Source of the DNA: Acidilobus saccharovorans 345-15
Lineage (GTDB): Archaea > Thermoproteota > Thermoprotei_A > Sulfolobales > Acidilobaceae
DNA: 64,000 bases
Assembly (NCBI RefSeq): GCF_000144915.1
Contig: NC_014374.1
Span: forward strand, 248,001-312,000
Direction of reading: 5' to 3'
The stretch's first letter is position 1, and each line of letters starts with the position of its first letter. The notes under the pieces are model-generated. The model did no database searches. It was not told the DNA's origin and worked only from the letters and a program-made list of their open reading frames with translations. Both the position numbers and the translations under genes were made by a program. Positions 33,172-42,994 of this stretch are shown one piece after another.

Positions 33172-34575
33172 TCACAGCTGGTAGCTCAGGTCGCCGGGGA
33201 TCCTTGGTACCATGCCAGCTATCTCTTTTACGGGCTCCTCCAGGCGAGAGGCCAGGGACTCTATGGCATCAGCGGCTCCCAGGGGGTCACTAGCGTTTAC
33301 TGATGTCTGCCTTCTAGAGCCTCCTTCGTAAATTGACACTGTTACAGAGCCCTTCTCTATCTCCCTTCTCCCCACGTAAACTATGGCCGCAGGCTTGGGG
33401 CCTGACTCCAGGAGCCTTACGTCGCCCGAGAGCGAGGTCCTGGTGGTCTCCCCGTAGCCTGACCTAAAGCCCTTCGCCACCAGGGCGCGGTGGAGCGATA
33501 AGGCAAAGTCCTCGACTCTCTTGTCAAACTCGTCGCCCGCCTTTATCGCCAGCACTGCGAACTGCAGGGGCGCTAAGACGAAGGGTAGCCTGCCCTTGTA
33601 GTTGTCAAGGTACGCGCCGAGGAACCTCTCTATGGAGCCTATTAGGGCGCGGTGTATTATGTAAACGTCCTCACTTCCATAGAGTTCCTTGGCGGCATCA
33701 AATATCTTAAACCTCCTGGGCAGGTTAAAGTCGAACTGTATGGTGCCTAGCTGCCACTCCTTGCCCTCCTGGCCGCTCCCTAACTTCACCAGCACGTCTA
33801 TTTTCGGGCCATAGAATGCGGCTTCGCCCTCAGCGGCCGTGTACCTTAGTCCATACTTGCTTGCTATGGCCTCTAGCGCGCCCCTCAGGAAGTCCTCAGC
33901 CTTCTCCCACTCATCCTTTGTGCCCATGAAGTCAGTCCCTATCTTGCTCTTATCAGAAAGGCTCAGCCTGAGCGTCACAGTGGAGGGGTTCATCTCCACA
34001 TTAAACAGCTTTGAGTAAATAGTTATCATCTCATCAAATACCGAGGTGATGACGTTTACCGCGTCCTTGCCAAGAGTTATTATGTGAGCGTCGTCCTGCG
34101 TGAAGCTCCTTGACCTGAGGAGCCCATAGACGCTTCCGCTGGGCTCCAGCCTGTGAACCCTGCCAACCTCAAATACCTTGAATGGCAGGCTCACCTTGTT
34201 GCGGTGCCTTGTGACTTCGCTCAGAAATATGAGTATGTGGAAGGGGCAATTCATTGGCTTTACCGCATACTCCTTGCCCTCTACCTGGAAGACGAACATG
34301 TTCTGCTTGTAGTAGCCCATGTGACCTGAGAGCTCAAAGAGGGCGCCGCTGCTCACTATGGGCGTCTCGGCTATGTAATAGCCTCTCCTCGCGTGGAAGT
34401 TCACTAATATTTGTGAGAGCGCAGACCTGAGGTATCCGCCGCCTATGGTGAAGAGAGGTATTCCATGGCCCAACAGGGACCCCACGTCGGTTCCTAGCAC
34501 GGATATTGTTAAGTCAGGCCTCGCAGCTATATCAAGGTCTTGGGCGTAGTCCATGTGGTCCTTCTCTTGGCTCAA
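33172..34575 (-). CDS. thrS: Threonyl-tRNA synthetase, catalytic type without editing domain
   Basis: 467 residues. The class II core is complete: MNCPFHI (zinc Cys and substrate site, about 108-114), the RSFTQDDAH motif 2 region, GPKIDVLVK and QLGTIQFDFNLP, and the anticodon-binding C-terminal domain with a GYGETTRTSLSGDVRLLESG segment. There is no N-terminal TGS or editing domain; typical ThrRS has about 640 residues. Many crenarchaea encode a second protein that clears mischarged Ser-tRNA-Thr, but it is not in this window. Confidence 0.95.
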   Translation of the reverse strand: MSQEKDHMDYAQDLDIAARPDLTISVLGTDVGSLLGHGIPLFTIGGGYLRSALSQILVNFHARRGYYIAETPIVSSGALFELSGHMGYYKQNMFVFQVEGKEYAVKPMNCPFHILIFLSEVTRHRNKVSLPFKVFEVGRVHRLEPSGSVYGLLRSRSFTQDDAHIITLGKDAVNVITSVFDEMITIYSKLFNVEMNPSTVTLRLSLSDKSKIGTDFMGTKDEWEKAEDFLRGALEAIASKYGLRYTAAEGEAAFYGPKIDVLVKLGSGQEGKEWQLGTIQFDFNLPRRFKIFDAAKELYGSEDVYIIHRALIGSIERFLGAYLDNYKGRLPFVLAPLQFAVLAIKAGDEFDKRVEDFALSLHRALVAKGFRSGYGETTRTSLSGDVRLLESGPKPAAIVYVGRREIEKGSVTVSIYEGGSRRQTSVNASDPLGAADAIESLASRLEEPVKEIAGMVPRIPGDLSYQL

Positions 34576-34613
34576 CTTTTATCATCGTTTTCAGTGTGAG
34601 ATGAATTGCTTTT

Positions 34614-35267
34614 TTAAGGTTTCTTAGGTGCCTGAACTCCCTGACTCATCCTGTCTAAGCCCCTTTCTTGAATTAAAACTGTTGAGAGCACGACAGCCAA
34701 GCCGAGCGGGCCTAGTGATGACAGGAGACCATATGCAAGTTCCTTGAGCAGCCCCCTCGAGGCTAGGGATGATATGACTGCGGCAGTGACCGACGCCGCC
34801 AAATAGACAGCCTCGCTGTAAATTAGAGAACCTGTAATGGAGGCTGAAAACGACTGGATAGCTAGCCCGAGGGATGCTGAAGCTAAGGGAACCGCAGAGG
34901 GGGACCTAGCTCTCGCTATTGGACCGGAGCCTGGCTGACGATCCCTTAGCTCTAACAAGAAGTACGTGGCTAGCGTAGCAACTAGGCTGACTACCAGCGA
35001 CGCGAGGCCGACCAGAAGGGCCTGAAATGACGAGGATAAGCTCAGAGGTATAGCGGAGATGGCTATGCCAGGGTAAGGGCTGCCCGTGAGGACCACAGAC
35101 ACAGCTGCTCCCACCGCAGTCACGAGAGGCAGCACAGAAAGTAGCAGAACATAGTAGATGAAGCTCCCAAGGCTAGTCGCAGCAATAGGCCGCTGCCTCG
35201 CTACCATGGATAGGGCCTCTACAGCGGTCGCCACGGCCAAAACGGCTACTATCCTAGCCCAGCTCAT
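34614..35267 (-). CDS. Integral membrane protein, hypothetical
   Basis: 217 residues with about six hydrophobic spans (near 5-20, 33-62, 70-85, 90-108, 125-150 and 165-205) and short charged loops. No transporter signature is recognised; rich in Ala, Leu and Ser. It ends 38 nt before the threonyl-tRNA synthetase start and could be in the same transcript. Divergent from valS. Confidence 0.65.
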   Translation of the reverse strand: MSWARIVAVLAVATAVEALSMVARQRPIAATSLGSFIYYVLLLSVLPLVTAVGAAVSVVLTGSPYPGIAISAIPLSLSSSFQALLVGLASLVVSLVATLATYFLLELRDRQPGSGPIARARSPSAVPLASASLGLAIQSFSASITGSLIYSEAVYLAASVTAAVISSLASRGLLKELAYGLLSSLGPLGLAVVLSTVLIQERGLDRMSQGVQAPKKP

Positions 35268-35320
35268 GCCCTCTCAAGCGGCCTATAGTCGCCGTGAGGT
35301 AATAAGGTAAATAAAAACCT

Positions 35321-37819
35321 GTGAGCCTTGGATGTCTGAAAGGTGCAGCCCAATTGAAGCTAGAGCCAAAGATAAGCGAAACCCGATGGGACGTCAACAA
35401 GGAGCTTGAGCTACTCGACTTATGGCGCAAGGAAGCGGCCTCCTCAACGGGCGCCGCCGAGTGGCGCGAGAAGGAGGTGCTAGTGATAGATACGCCGCCG
35501 CCCTATGCCAGCGGCAAGTGGCATGTAGGAGGCGCAGCCCACTACGCGCAGATAGACATGATCGCGAGGTACTTCAGGCTGAAGGGATACTATGTACTAG
35601 TGCCATTCTATGCTGACAGAAATGGGCTACCTGTGGAGGTCCAGGTGGAGAAAACATATAATATCAATGCTAAGGAAATGGCCGCGACGCCTGAAGGCAG
35701 GAGGAAGTTCCTGGAGCTCTGCAGGGAGTTCCTGGACAAGGCTGAGAAGGACCTCGTTAACGTGTGGACAAGGCTTGGCTGCTCCTTCGACTACTGGCGC
35801 GATGGCACTGACAGCCCTAAGTACAGGACCATGACCCAGAGGACGTTCATAGACCTGTTCAAGAGGGGCATGATATACGAGGCTGAGAGGCCTGTGAGGT
35901 GGTGCCCCCGCTGCGGCACAACGCTGGCAGAGGCCGAGATAGAGTATGAAGAGAGGGAGGACTTTATCTACTTCATTAAATACCGCCTCGCTGACTCAGG
36001 CCAAGATCTTGTGGTGGCCACTACTAGGCCTGAGCTGCTCCCTGCCTGTGCAGCCTTAGCCTATAACCCTCAGGACAACAGGTACAAGGGCCTCGCAGGT
36101 AAGAGAGCAGTAGCGCCTATATTTGGAAACGAGGTCTCCATTGTAGAGCACCCGAGCGTTGACATGAACTTCGGCACAGGGCTTGAGATGGTCTGCAGCT
36201 ACGGCGATGAAGATGACGTGAGGCTCTTCAGGGAGCTGAACCTCAAGCCTAAGGTCATCATAGATCAGGACGGCCGCATGACAGAGGAGGCAGGGTTCCT
36301 GGCGGGCCTAAAGGTCGAGGAGGCCCGCAGGAAGGTCGTTGAGGAGCTTGAAAAGAGAGGACTGCTAGTTAAGAAGGTCAAAGTTAAGCACACAGTGCCC
36401 GTGTGCTGGAGGTGTAAGACACCACTGCAAATAATAAACAGGACAGAGCTCTTCCTGAGACAGCTTGACCTGAGGGAGCAGATGAAGGAGCTCGTAAGCA
36501 AGCTCGATGTGAGGCCCGAGTTTCACAGGAGGAAGCTGCTTGAGTGGCTTGACTCCATAGCTATGGACTGGCCCATATCAAGGGACAGATACTACGGCAC
36601 CGAGATACCGCTCTGGAGGTGCACGAAGTGCGGGTCCCTCCTGGTCCCAGAGCCAGGCAGATACTACAGGCCCTGGGAGGAGGAGCCCCCATGGGACAGG
36701 TGCCCTGCGTGCGGGGCGCCCAAGGAGTACCTCAAGGGGGAGACCCGCGTCTTTGACACGTGGTTCGACTCGAGCATTTCAATGCTTTACGTGACCAAGT
36801 GGCTCGAGGACCCGGAGTTCTTCAAGAAGGCCTCCCCAAACGTGCTGAGGCCCCAGGGCGAGGACATCATAAGGACGTGGCTCTATTACTCGCTGCTGAG
36901 GGTTTACCAGCTGACCGGAAAGCCCGCGTTCAGGTGGATTAGGATAACTGGCATGGGCCTTGACCCTAAGGGAAGGCCTATGCACAAGAGCTTAGGCAAC
37001 GTAATAGACCCTGACCCCATTATAAGTAAGTACGGAGCCGACGCGTTCCGCTTCTGGGCCGCCTCATCGGCCAAGCTAGGCTATGACTACAGGTATGATG
37101 AGAAGAAGGTCATAACCGGCAGGAACTTCGCCACAAAGCTCTGGAACCTGGCGAGGTTCATTTCTGCCTTCCCAGAGTCCCAGGAGGTTAGTAGCCTCAG
37201 GCCCATAGACAGGGCGTTCCTGGCCCTGGCCCAGCAGTATTTGGATGCGGCAGTCAAGGGATACGAGGACCTCGACGTCTATGAACCTGCGGTACAACTT
37301 TACGAGCTCTCATGGAACGTCTTTGCGGCTCACTACGTTGAGCTAGTTAAGGACAGGGCGTACTCAGAGGGCTACCCCTACGAGGACAGGGCCTCGGCCT
37401 GGTACACGCTGCACAGGATCTTTAGGGCAGCCCTAGTGCTGCTATCACCTATAATGCCCTTTGTGACCGACTACATTTACAGGCAGCTCTACGGAAGAAG
37501 CGTGCATGCTGAGCGCCTGCCCGAGAAACTTATAGAAGCGCCAAACCTTAACGAACTGGCTGAGGACGCCAGACAGATTATGAATGTCAACAGCTCGGTG
37601 TGGGCCTACAAGAAGGCAAGCGGGCTTAGGCTGACGGATCCCATAAAGGACTACGCGGTGGCCGTACCGGCCAGGCTGTCGCCTTACTTAGATGACTTAA
37701 AGCTCTTCCATAAGGCTAAGTTTGTAACATATGAGAGGCCTCTGCCCGAGTGGACTAACATAGGCCCTGGAATTTATCTAGCTCCCTTACCTTCTACGGG
37801 CGCTGACCTTTCAATATAA
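35321..37819 (+). CDS. valS: Valyl-tRNA synthetase
   Basis: Charges tRNA-Val. 832 residues. Class I signatures: PPPYASGKWHVGG (about 58-70, HIGH motif in the form HVGG) and KGRPMHKSLGN (about 549-559, KMSKS motif in the form MHKSL). Zinc knuckles CPRC, CWRC, CTKC and CPAC lie between them, and the CP1 editing domain is present. The ValRS-specific anticodon domain follows; the long C-terminal coiled coil of bacterial ValRS is absent, as in other archaea. GTG start close to an AT-rich promoter. Confidence 0.96.
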   Translation: MSLGCLKGAAQLKLEPKISETRWDVNKELELLDLWRKEAASSTGAAEWREKEVLVIDTPPPYASGKWHVGGAAHYAQIDMIARYFRLKGYYVLVPFYADRNGLPVEVQVEKTYNINAKEMAATPEGRRKFLELCREFLDKAEKDLVNVWTRLGCSFDYWRDGTDSPKYRTMTQRTFIDLFKRGMIYEAERPVRWCPRCGTTLAEAEIEYEEREDFIYFIKYRLADSGQDLVVATTRPELLPACAALAYNPQDNRYKGLAGKRAVAPIFGNEVSIVEHPSVDMNFGTGLEMVCSYGDEDDVRLFRELNLKPKVIIDQDGRMTEEAGFLAGLKVEEARRKVVEELEKRGLLVKKVKVKHTVPVCWRCKTPLQIINRTELFLRQLDLREQMKELVSKLDVRPEFHRRKLLEWLDSIAMDWPISRDRYYGTEIPLWRCTKCGSLLVPEPGRYYRPWEEEPPWDRCPACGAPKEYLKGETRVFDTWFDSSISMLYVTKWLEDPEFFKKASPNVLRPQGEDIIRTWLYYSLLRVYQLTGKPAFRWIRITGMGLDPKGRPMHKSLGNVIDPDPIISKYGADAFRFWAASSAKLGYDYRYDEKKVITGRNFATKLWNLARFISAFPESQEVSSLRPIDRAFLALAQQYLDAAVKGYEDLDVYEPAVQLYELSWNVFAAHYVELVKDRAYSEGYPYEDRASAWYTLHRIFRAALVLLSPIMPFVTDYIYRQLYGRSVHAERLPEKLIEAPNLNELAEDARQIMNVNSSVWAYKKASGLRLTDPIKDYAVAVPARLSPYLDDLKLFHKAKFVTYERPLPEWTNIGPGIYLAPLPSTGADLSI

Positions 37820-37891
37820 TAACAAATTATGAATGCTTCCGCTGTTAGAGTTTTAGTCCGAGTCCTCAGCTTACAGCACGAGTGACTAGGT

Positions 37892-38818
37892 ATGATAACT
37901 GTTGTAGGCGGCGCTGGAAGGGTAGGGGTTACAACAGGAGCTATGGTGCTTCTCAGGGACCTTGACGATGTCATGCTAATAGATATAAAGCCCAACGCGC
38001 CGCAGGGAGAGGCGCTGGACCTTAACCACATGGCCGCGGTCCTAGGCATCTCAAGGAGGGCCTATGGGTCCAACGACTATAAGGACATGAGCGGCTCAGA
38101 CATAGTGATAGTCACCGCCGGCTTCCCAAGGAAGGCGGGTCAGACAAGGGAGGACCTGCTCAGGGTCAACGCAGATGTAATGAAGCAGATAGCTGAACAA
38201 ATTAAGGAGTACGCGCCTAACTCTAAAGTCCTTGTCCTAACCAACCCGTCCGATGCCATGACCTATGTTATGTACAAGAAGCTTGGGTTCCCAAGGGAGA
38301 GGGTGATAGGCTTCAGCGGCCTGCTGGACTCACCAAGGCTTGCCTACTACGCCTCCGTCAAGCTAAACATATCGCCGGCCTCCATACAGCCAGTGGTCCT
38401 CGGCATGCATGGAGAGCACATGTTCCCAGCGCCAAGGCTTTCAAGTGTAGGAGGCGCGCCTCTCAGCTCGCTCCTGAGCCAGAAGGACATTGACGAGATA
38501 GTGAAGCAGACCGTAGAGGCGGGAGCCGAGATAATAAAGCTAAGGGGCTACAGCAGCAACTGGGCTCCAGCGGCAGGCCTAGCCCTCATGGCTGAGGCCA
38601 TAAAGAAGGACCAGAGGAAGGTGTACATAGTCAGCGCCTACCTGAACGGAGAGTACGGCTATAAGGATGTCATAGCTGAGGTCCCAGCGGTCCTTGGACG
38701 CAACGGCATTGAAAAGATATTAGAGCTGCCACTGACCGACGAAGAGAGGAAGGGCCTGGACGCTAGCGTAAATGCAGTAAGAGACCTGCTCAATGCGTTG
38801 CCTCCCGAATATAGGTAA
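37892..38818 (+). CDS. mdh: Malate dehydrogenase (LDH-like family)
   Basis: Interconverts malate and oxaloacetate. 308 residues. NAD-binding VVGGAGRVG (4-12), acidic Asp31 after the second strand (NAD preference), and FPRKAGQTREDLL (78-90), where Arg80 occupies the position that selects malate over lactate. Catalytic His is in GMHGEHMFP (about 172-180). Usual length. A monocistronic gene 72 nt after valS. Confidence 0.95.
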   Translation: MITVVGGAGRVGVTTGAMVLLRDLDDVMLIDIKPNAPQGEALDLNHMAAVLGISRRAYGSNDYKDMSGSDIVIVTAGFPRKAGQTREDLLRVNADVMKQIAEQIKEYAPNSKVLVLTNPSDAMTYVMYKKLGFPRERVIGFSGLLDSPRLAYYASVKLNISPASIQPVVLGMHGEHMFPAPRLSSVGGAPLSSLLSQKDIDEIVKQTVEAGAEIIKLRGYSSNWAPAAGLALMAEAIKKDQRKVYIVSAYLNGEYGYKDVIAEVPAVLGRNGIEKILELPLTDEERKGLDASVNAVRDLLNALPPEYR

Positions 38819-38943
38819 AGACGCTGAAGCCTTTGTTTAAACTTTTTAAAAGTTATTTTAACTTTAATGACATTCCCTAAAGGCTCGACGGGGCTTGAGC
38901 CCTTTTAAGGCTTGAAAACGCTACAGAGAGTTCACGGGAAATA

Positions 38944-39207
38944 ATGGCCTCAGGGGAGCAGCTGCCTAAGAAAGTATTTTACATTAACATCTACCAGCTT
39001 AACTATAAGCCTTCCTCTGGCTGCGAGTTCTTTGAGTCGTATGAGGTTGGAGGCTCGTACATAGCGTACTGCAAGGTGTTAGAGAGCTATATTACGAGGT
39101 CCAACGTACATAAGTGTGAGACCCTATTCAAGGACTGCCCCTTCAGGAAGGTTGGAGTTAAGGCTTCGCTTTCCCAGGACAACGAAGCTAGCGCTGCCAC
39201 CTCTTGA
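38944..39207 (+). CDS. Small four-cysteine protein, hypothetical
   Basis: 87 residues. Cysteines are spaced C-x15-C-x13-C-x6-C, ending KDCPF, with aromatic residues next to the first (CEFFESYEVGG). The pattern parallels the protein at 31754 and suggests a metal or iron-sulfur cluster. A TATA-like CCTTTTAAGG (about 38902-38911) lies about 35 nt before the ATG. Function unknown. Confidence 0.7.
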   Translation: MASGEQLPKKVFYINIYQLNYKPSSGCEFFESYEVGGSYIAYCKVLESYITRSNVHKCETLFKDCPFRKVGVKASLSQDNEASAATS

Positions 39208-39326
39208 GGTTAATTGATCTGGATTCGCCAACGACGTTAGGGCGCTGCCTCTGGCTATGTCGTGGCTGAAATTCGGTATTTAAAGTTCACACAGCACACA
39301 CTATAAAAAGCGAGCGGGGAGAGATC

Positions 39327-39806
39327 TTGCCTGAACTATATTGTGAGGTCTGCGGAAAGCCGATAGTTGGGAAGGGGCACAGGATACTAATGGATGGCGC
39401 TGAAATGCTTGTCTGTGATGAGTGCTTCGTGAAGTTAACCAAAAGCGGCCGGGCAGTGCCTGTAACCTCTAGGCCCAGAGAGGTAAGGCCTCGGCCGAAG
39501 AGAACAGCTAACGAAGTGGCCCTAGAGGTCGTAGATAATTACCCGGAGCTGATAAGGGCTGCGAGGGAATCCAAAGGGTGGACCCAGGCAGCCTTAGCCC
39601 AGAAACTTAAAATAAGTGAGGCCATGGTAAAGAAGATAGAGAGCGGCAAGTATAAGCCTACCGTGGACTTAGCAAAGAAGATAGAAGCCGTTCTGAACAT
39701 AAAGCTGCTTCAACCTGTTGAGAGCGAGGAAGAGGGGGAAGAGCCGCCTGAGGATCATCTCACCTTCGGGGACGTCGCCGTGGTTAGGAGGGACAAGAAC
39801 TCTTGA
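39327..39806 (+). CDS. mbf1: Multiprotein bridging factor aMBF1
   Basis: 159 residues. An N-terminal zinc ribbon (CEVC at 6-9, CDEC at about 31-34) and a helix-turn-helix of the Cro/C1 type (LIRAARESKGWTQAALAQKLKISEAMVKKIESG, about 75-107), ending in a acidic tail. Archaeal MBF1 binds the small ribosomal subunit and may touch transcription. TTG start; CTATAAAAAG (39301-39310) places the transcript start at the TTG, so it is leaderless. First gene of a five-gene overlapping run. Confidence 0.94.
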   Translation: MPELYCEVCGKPIVGKGHRILMDGAEMLVCDECFVKLTKSGRAVPVTSRPREVRPRPKRTANEVALEVVDNYPELIRAARESKGWTQAALAQKLKISEAMVKKIESGKYKPTVDLAKKIEAVLNIKLLQPVESEEEGEEPPEDHLTFGDVAVVRRDKNS

Positions 39807-40966
39807 ATGACGTTGAAGCGTCCAACAAACGAAAGGCCGTCTTAGTGATTTCAAGGGAGTATCTGGACCACTTAGAAGAGGCCCTTGCTATAGCTGAGAG
39901 CGCCAACTATGAGGTTGTTGATATAATTAAGAGGTCCAGGCCTGGTAGGAGGCTCAGCGACGAGGCCGCCAGGAGAATTAGCGAGAGGGCTCATAGGGCA
40001 AACGCCGAGGTAATAATATACTATGGCAACCTTGAGCCCTCGTCGCTCTATAAGCTCGAGAAGGAGTCGAAGCTCAAGGTCCTTGACAGGGTCCTTATAA
40101 TACTCGAGATATTCGCCCTTCACGCTGGCTCTAAGGAGTCGAAGCTGCAGATAGAAATGGCCAGGCTTAAGCATGAGCTGCCCCTCATAAGGGAGTACAT
40201 AAGGAGGGCTAAGGCCGGGGAGCAGGTCGACTTCTTAGGCCCCGGAAGATATGCCTTCGAAGCCTACGAGAAGCACGTAATAACTAGGATAGCTAGAATA
40301 AGGAGGGAACTGGACGAGCTGAGGCGCAGAGTTAAGACACAGGAACAGGCCAGGAAGGACAGCGGCGTGGTCCTGGCGTCGATAGTGGGCTACGCCTCTG
40401 CCGGTAAGACCTCTATATTTAACGCCATAACCGGCGAGAGGCAGCCCACGGGGCCTGAGTACTTCACTACGCTCTTCGCTAAACACAAGATGGTTAACTT
40501 CAACAACACCAAGATCATGCTGATAGACACCGTCGGCTTTGTAAGGGACGTGCCCGCTGAAATAATCGAATCCTTTTACTCGACGCTCCAGGAGGCCTCG
40601 CTAGCTGACGTTCTGATATTTGTCGTTGACTCCTCGGAGGACGTGAGCGCCATCAGGGAAAAGGTTGCGGCCGGGGTCTCGCTCCTAAGCAAACTTAACG
40701 CCATAAACAAGCCCATAATACTTGCCATGAACAAAATAGACTTAGTGGCGCGTGACGATCTAAACAAGAAAGAGTCCCTGGTGCGCGAGCTCTTATCGCA
40801 TATGGGCATTAAGGCGGACTTAGTGGAGGTCTCAGCGGTTAAGAAGTTGAACCTGGAAGCGCTTCTAGAGAAGGTGTCGGAGAGTGCCAGAGGGGCTGGA
40901 GGACCTAGCGAAACCTTACGGCAAGGTGTACGTGCTGAGGCTAGGCCACAGGCCGACGCGAGATAA
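39803..40966 (+). CDS. hflX: HflX-like GTPase
   Basis: 387 residues. The N-terminal nucleotide-binding HflX domain and coiled linker (to about 180) are followed by the G domain: G1 GYASAGKTS (about 194-202), G3 DTVGF (about 238-242) and G4 NKID (about 311-314). HflX rescues or splits stalled ribosomes. A TTG start overlaps the mbf1 stop by four bases (TTGA). The final segment is overlapped by trm56 for 83 bp, in a different frame. Confidence 0.93.
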   Translation: MNDVEASNKRKAVLVISREYLDHLEEALAIAESANYEVVDIIKRSRPGRRLSDEAARRISERAHRANAEVIIYYGNLEPSSLYKLEKESKLKVLDRVLIILEIFALHAGSKESKLQIEMARLKHELPLIREYIRRAKAGEQVDFLGPGRYAFEAYEKHVITRIARIRRELDELRRRVKTQEQARKDSGVVLASIVGYASAGKTSIFNAITGERQPTGPEYFTTLFAKHKMVNFNNTKIMLIDTVGFVRDVPAEIIESFYSTLQEASLADVLIFVVDSSEDVSAIREKVAAGVSLLSKLNAINKPIILAMNKIDLVARDDLNKKESLVRELLSHMGIKADLVEVSAVKKLNLEALLEKVSESARGAGGPSETLRQGVRAEARPQADAR

Positions 40967-41459
40967 GAGGGTAACCACCCACGTGGCCTTAGTGGCCAGG
41001 GCCTTTGGCGCAAACGGTTTTGTCCTTGAAGGTGTCTGTGACGATTCGGTGTACAACTCCTTGACAAAGGCCTCAAACATGTGGGGAGGCGCAATTCATT
41101 ACGAGTGTGGAGTTAACGGCCACGAGTATGTTAAGTCCTGGAAGGCTAACGGAGGTGAGGTGGTTCACCTGACAATGTATGGGATGCCTGTCGACGACGC
41201 CATTGGAAAACTTTCCTCCTCGCCGAAGCCTAAGTTGATAGTTGTCGGTTCTCAGAAGGTGGAGGCGTTCTATTACATGAACGCTGACTACAACATAGCT
41301 ATTGGCTGGCAGCCCCACAGCGAGGTGGCAGCATTGGCTCTGTTTTTAGATAGGCTATTTAAAGGTAGGGAGCTCTATACTTACTATACGGACGCCAAGG
41401 CGTCCATAATTCCCACGAGAAGAGGGAAAAGGGTTGAGTGGAGAGGGCAACGGAAATAA
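40884..41459 (+). CDS. trm56: tRNA (cytidine-56-2'-O)-methyltransferase aTrm56
   Basis: SPOUT methyltransferase that methylates C56 of the T loop in archaeal tRNAs. 191 residues with the family start [29 protein letters not shown] (about 15-43) and the SAM knot with [24 protein letters not shown]. The GTG at 40884 lies well inside hflX (83-bp overlap), an unusually long overlap; the motif begins at residue 15, so a start within the overlap is needed. The stop overlaps TFE by 26 bp. Confidence 0.94.
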   Translation: MPEGLEDLAKPYGKVYVLRLGHRPTRDKRVTTHVALVARAFGANGFVLEGVCDDSVYNSLTKASNMWGGAIHYECGVNGHEYVKSWKANGGEVVHLTMYGMPVDDAIGKLSSSPKPKLIVVGSQKVEAFYYMNADYNIAIGWQPHSEVAALALFLDRLFKGRELYTYYTDAKASIIPTRRGKRVEWRGQRK

Positions 41460-42018
41460 TGAAGACGATAAGAGCCTGGAGGGACTAAGGCAGCTGATAA
41501 GGATGTTAGCGGTCAAGTCAGGTATTGATGAGGCCATGGCAGACGACCTCTTCGACCTTCTGCTCACGGTGGATCCTGAAAAGGGGATAAGCGATGAAGA
41601 AGTTGAACAGATGAAGGGCTACAAGCAGGCCGACGTCAGGAAGGTCTTCAGGATATTTTATGACCTGAGAATAGCCTCCTACAGGCGCGGCAAGCACCCT
41701 GACACGGGGGCCACAAGGTATTATTGGTACCTCGACTCCAGGGACGCGGACCTTGCACTGCTGAGGCGCAAGAAGCAGGTACTTGAGAAGCTTAAGATGA
41801 GGCTCGAGTACGAGAGAAGCAACGAGTTTTACGTGTGCCCCAAGGACGGCACCAGGTACACCTTCGACTACGCCTACGAATATCAGTTCACGTGCCAGAA
41901 GTGCGGTACGATGTTAGTTCCTGAGGACAACAGCAGCTACATCAGGGTCCTCGAGAACCGCATATCCAGGCTTGAGGAGGAGATCAAAAGGGATGAGAGG
42001 CAGATATTTGGCCATTGA
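41434..42018 (+). CDS. tfe: Transcription factor E alpha subunit (TFE/TFIIE-alpha)
   Basis: Helps open promoters and keeps the RNA polymerase clamp loaded. 194 residues: winged helix (about 14-97) with [24 protein letters not shown] and [19 protein letters not shown], then a zinc ribbon (CPKD...CQKC, about 135-160) and a coiled C-terminal tail. TTG start within trm56 (26-bp overlap). The cytosine methyltransferase gene starts inside its last codons. Confidence 0.94.
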   Translation: MSGEGNGNNEDDKSLEGLRQLIRMLAVKSGIDEAMADDLFDLLLTVDPEKGISDEEVEQMKGYKQADVRKVFRIFYDLRIASYRRGKHPDTGATRYYWYLDSRDADLALLRRKKQVLEKLKMRLEYERSNEFYVCPKDGTRYTFDYAYEYQFTCQKCGTMLVPEDNSSYIRVLENRISRLEEEIKRDERQIFGH

Positions 42019-42991
42019 CCTATTTTCAGGCGCTGGAGGCTTCTCGAGGGGCTTTGAGCTGGCCGGCTTTAACGTTGTGGCCGCAGTGGAGAACGACCCA
42101 CCGGTAGCTAAGACCTACAAGGCAAACTTTCCAGAGACGTACCTGATAGCAGACGACATAAAGGACGTGAGCGAGCCCACAATAAAGGACGTGAGCGGCT
42201 ACGGAAGGGGCGACGTTGATGTAGTCATAGCGAGCCCGCCCTGCGAGCCCTTCACGCCCACTAACAGGAGGAGGATGCAGGACCCTGTAGACAGAATACT
42301 CTCAGACCCGATAGGTCAGCTCTACCTTCACGCGATAAGGCTGATAGGTGAGCTGAAGCCAAAATACTTCGTCATAGAAAACGTTAGCGGGGTGGCGGAG
42401 GGGCCCATAAGGAAGGTAATAGAGGATGAGCTTAGGCGCAGCGGCTATGACGAAGTTTACTTCAACATCATCAGGTCAGAGAAGTACGGCGCCCCCAACG
42501 AGAGGGTTAGGGCCTTCGTCTCAAACGTGCAGCTTAAGCTCAGGGAGTCCAGGCCTATAACTGTGGAGGAAGCGCTCAAGGGCCTTCCCGAGCCCGGGAG
42601 CCCCTGGCCTCCAAACCATGATTACCCCCAGCCCCTGAGCAGGAGGCTGGAGAGGAAGGTGTCTAGGATAGGATGGGGCAGGGCCATGATAACTTTCGAG
42701 GGCGCCGACTCAAGGAGGTTTCGCAACTTCATAAGGCTTAACCCCAAGAGGCCAGCCCCCACTGTGATGGGATCCTCCCGCTTCATTCACCCCTACGAGG
42801 ACAGGCTGCTTACGGTTAGGGAGCAGGCCAGGCTCATGGGCTTTCCTGACTACCACCTGTTCCTAGGGGGCAGGGACTCACAATATAACATGGTCGGCGA
42901 GGCCGTCCCCGTCCCCCTTGCCAAGAATATAGCTGAGTTCCTGCTCACGCTGTTAGATAATGAGGGTAGGGGCTTTGGGCGTGATGGCTGA
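41993..42991 (+). CDS. C5-cytosine methyltransferase linked to TFE
   Basis: 332 residues from the ATG at 41993, which is preceded by GAGGAG; an ATG at 41972 is also in frame. Motif [15 protein letters not shown], motif IV SPPCEPFTPTN (catalytic Cys, with Glu where most enzymes have Gln), motif VI ENVSG, motif VIII RVRAF, the TRD, motif IX RPAPTV and motif X VGEAVPVPLAKNIAEFL are all present, so the enzyme should be active. No restriction enzyme is near. Both DNA and tRNA (Dnmt2-like) cytosines are possible substrates. It overlaps TFE by 26 bp, tying its translation to that of a core transcription factor. Confidence 0.9.
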   Translation: MRGRYLAIDLFSGAGGFSRGFELAGFNVVAAVENDPPVAKTYKANFPETYLIADDIKDVSEPTIKDVSGYGRGDVDVVIASPPCEPFTPTNRRRMQDPVDRILSDPIGQLYLHAIRLIGELKPKYFVIENVSGVAEGPIRKVIEDELRRSGYDEVYFNIIRSEKYGAPNERVRAFVSNVQLKLRESRPITVEEALKGLPEPGSPWPPNHDYPQPLSRRLERKVSRIGWGRAMITFEGADSRRFRNFIRLNPKRPAPTVMGSSRFIHPYEDRLLTVREQARLMGFPDYHLFLGGRDSQYNMVGEAVPVPLAKNIAEFLLTLLDNEGRGFGRDG

Positions 42992-42994
42992 CCT

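Noticed and set aside
40576-41094. A 172-codon antisense frame over hflX and trm56.
   Set aside because: Both plus-strand genes are well supported; the antisense frame lacks any recognisable feature.
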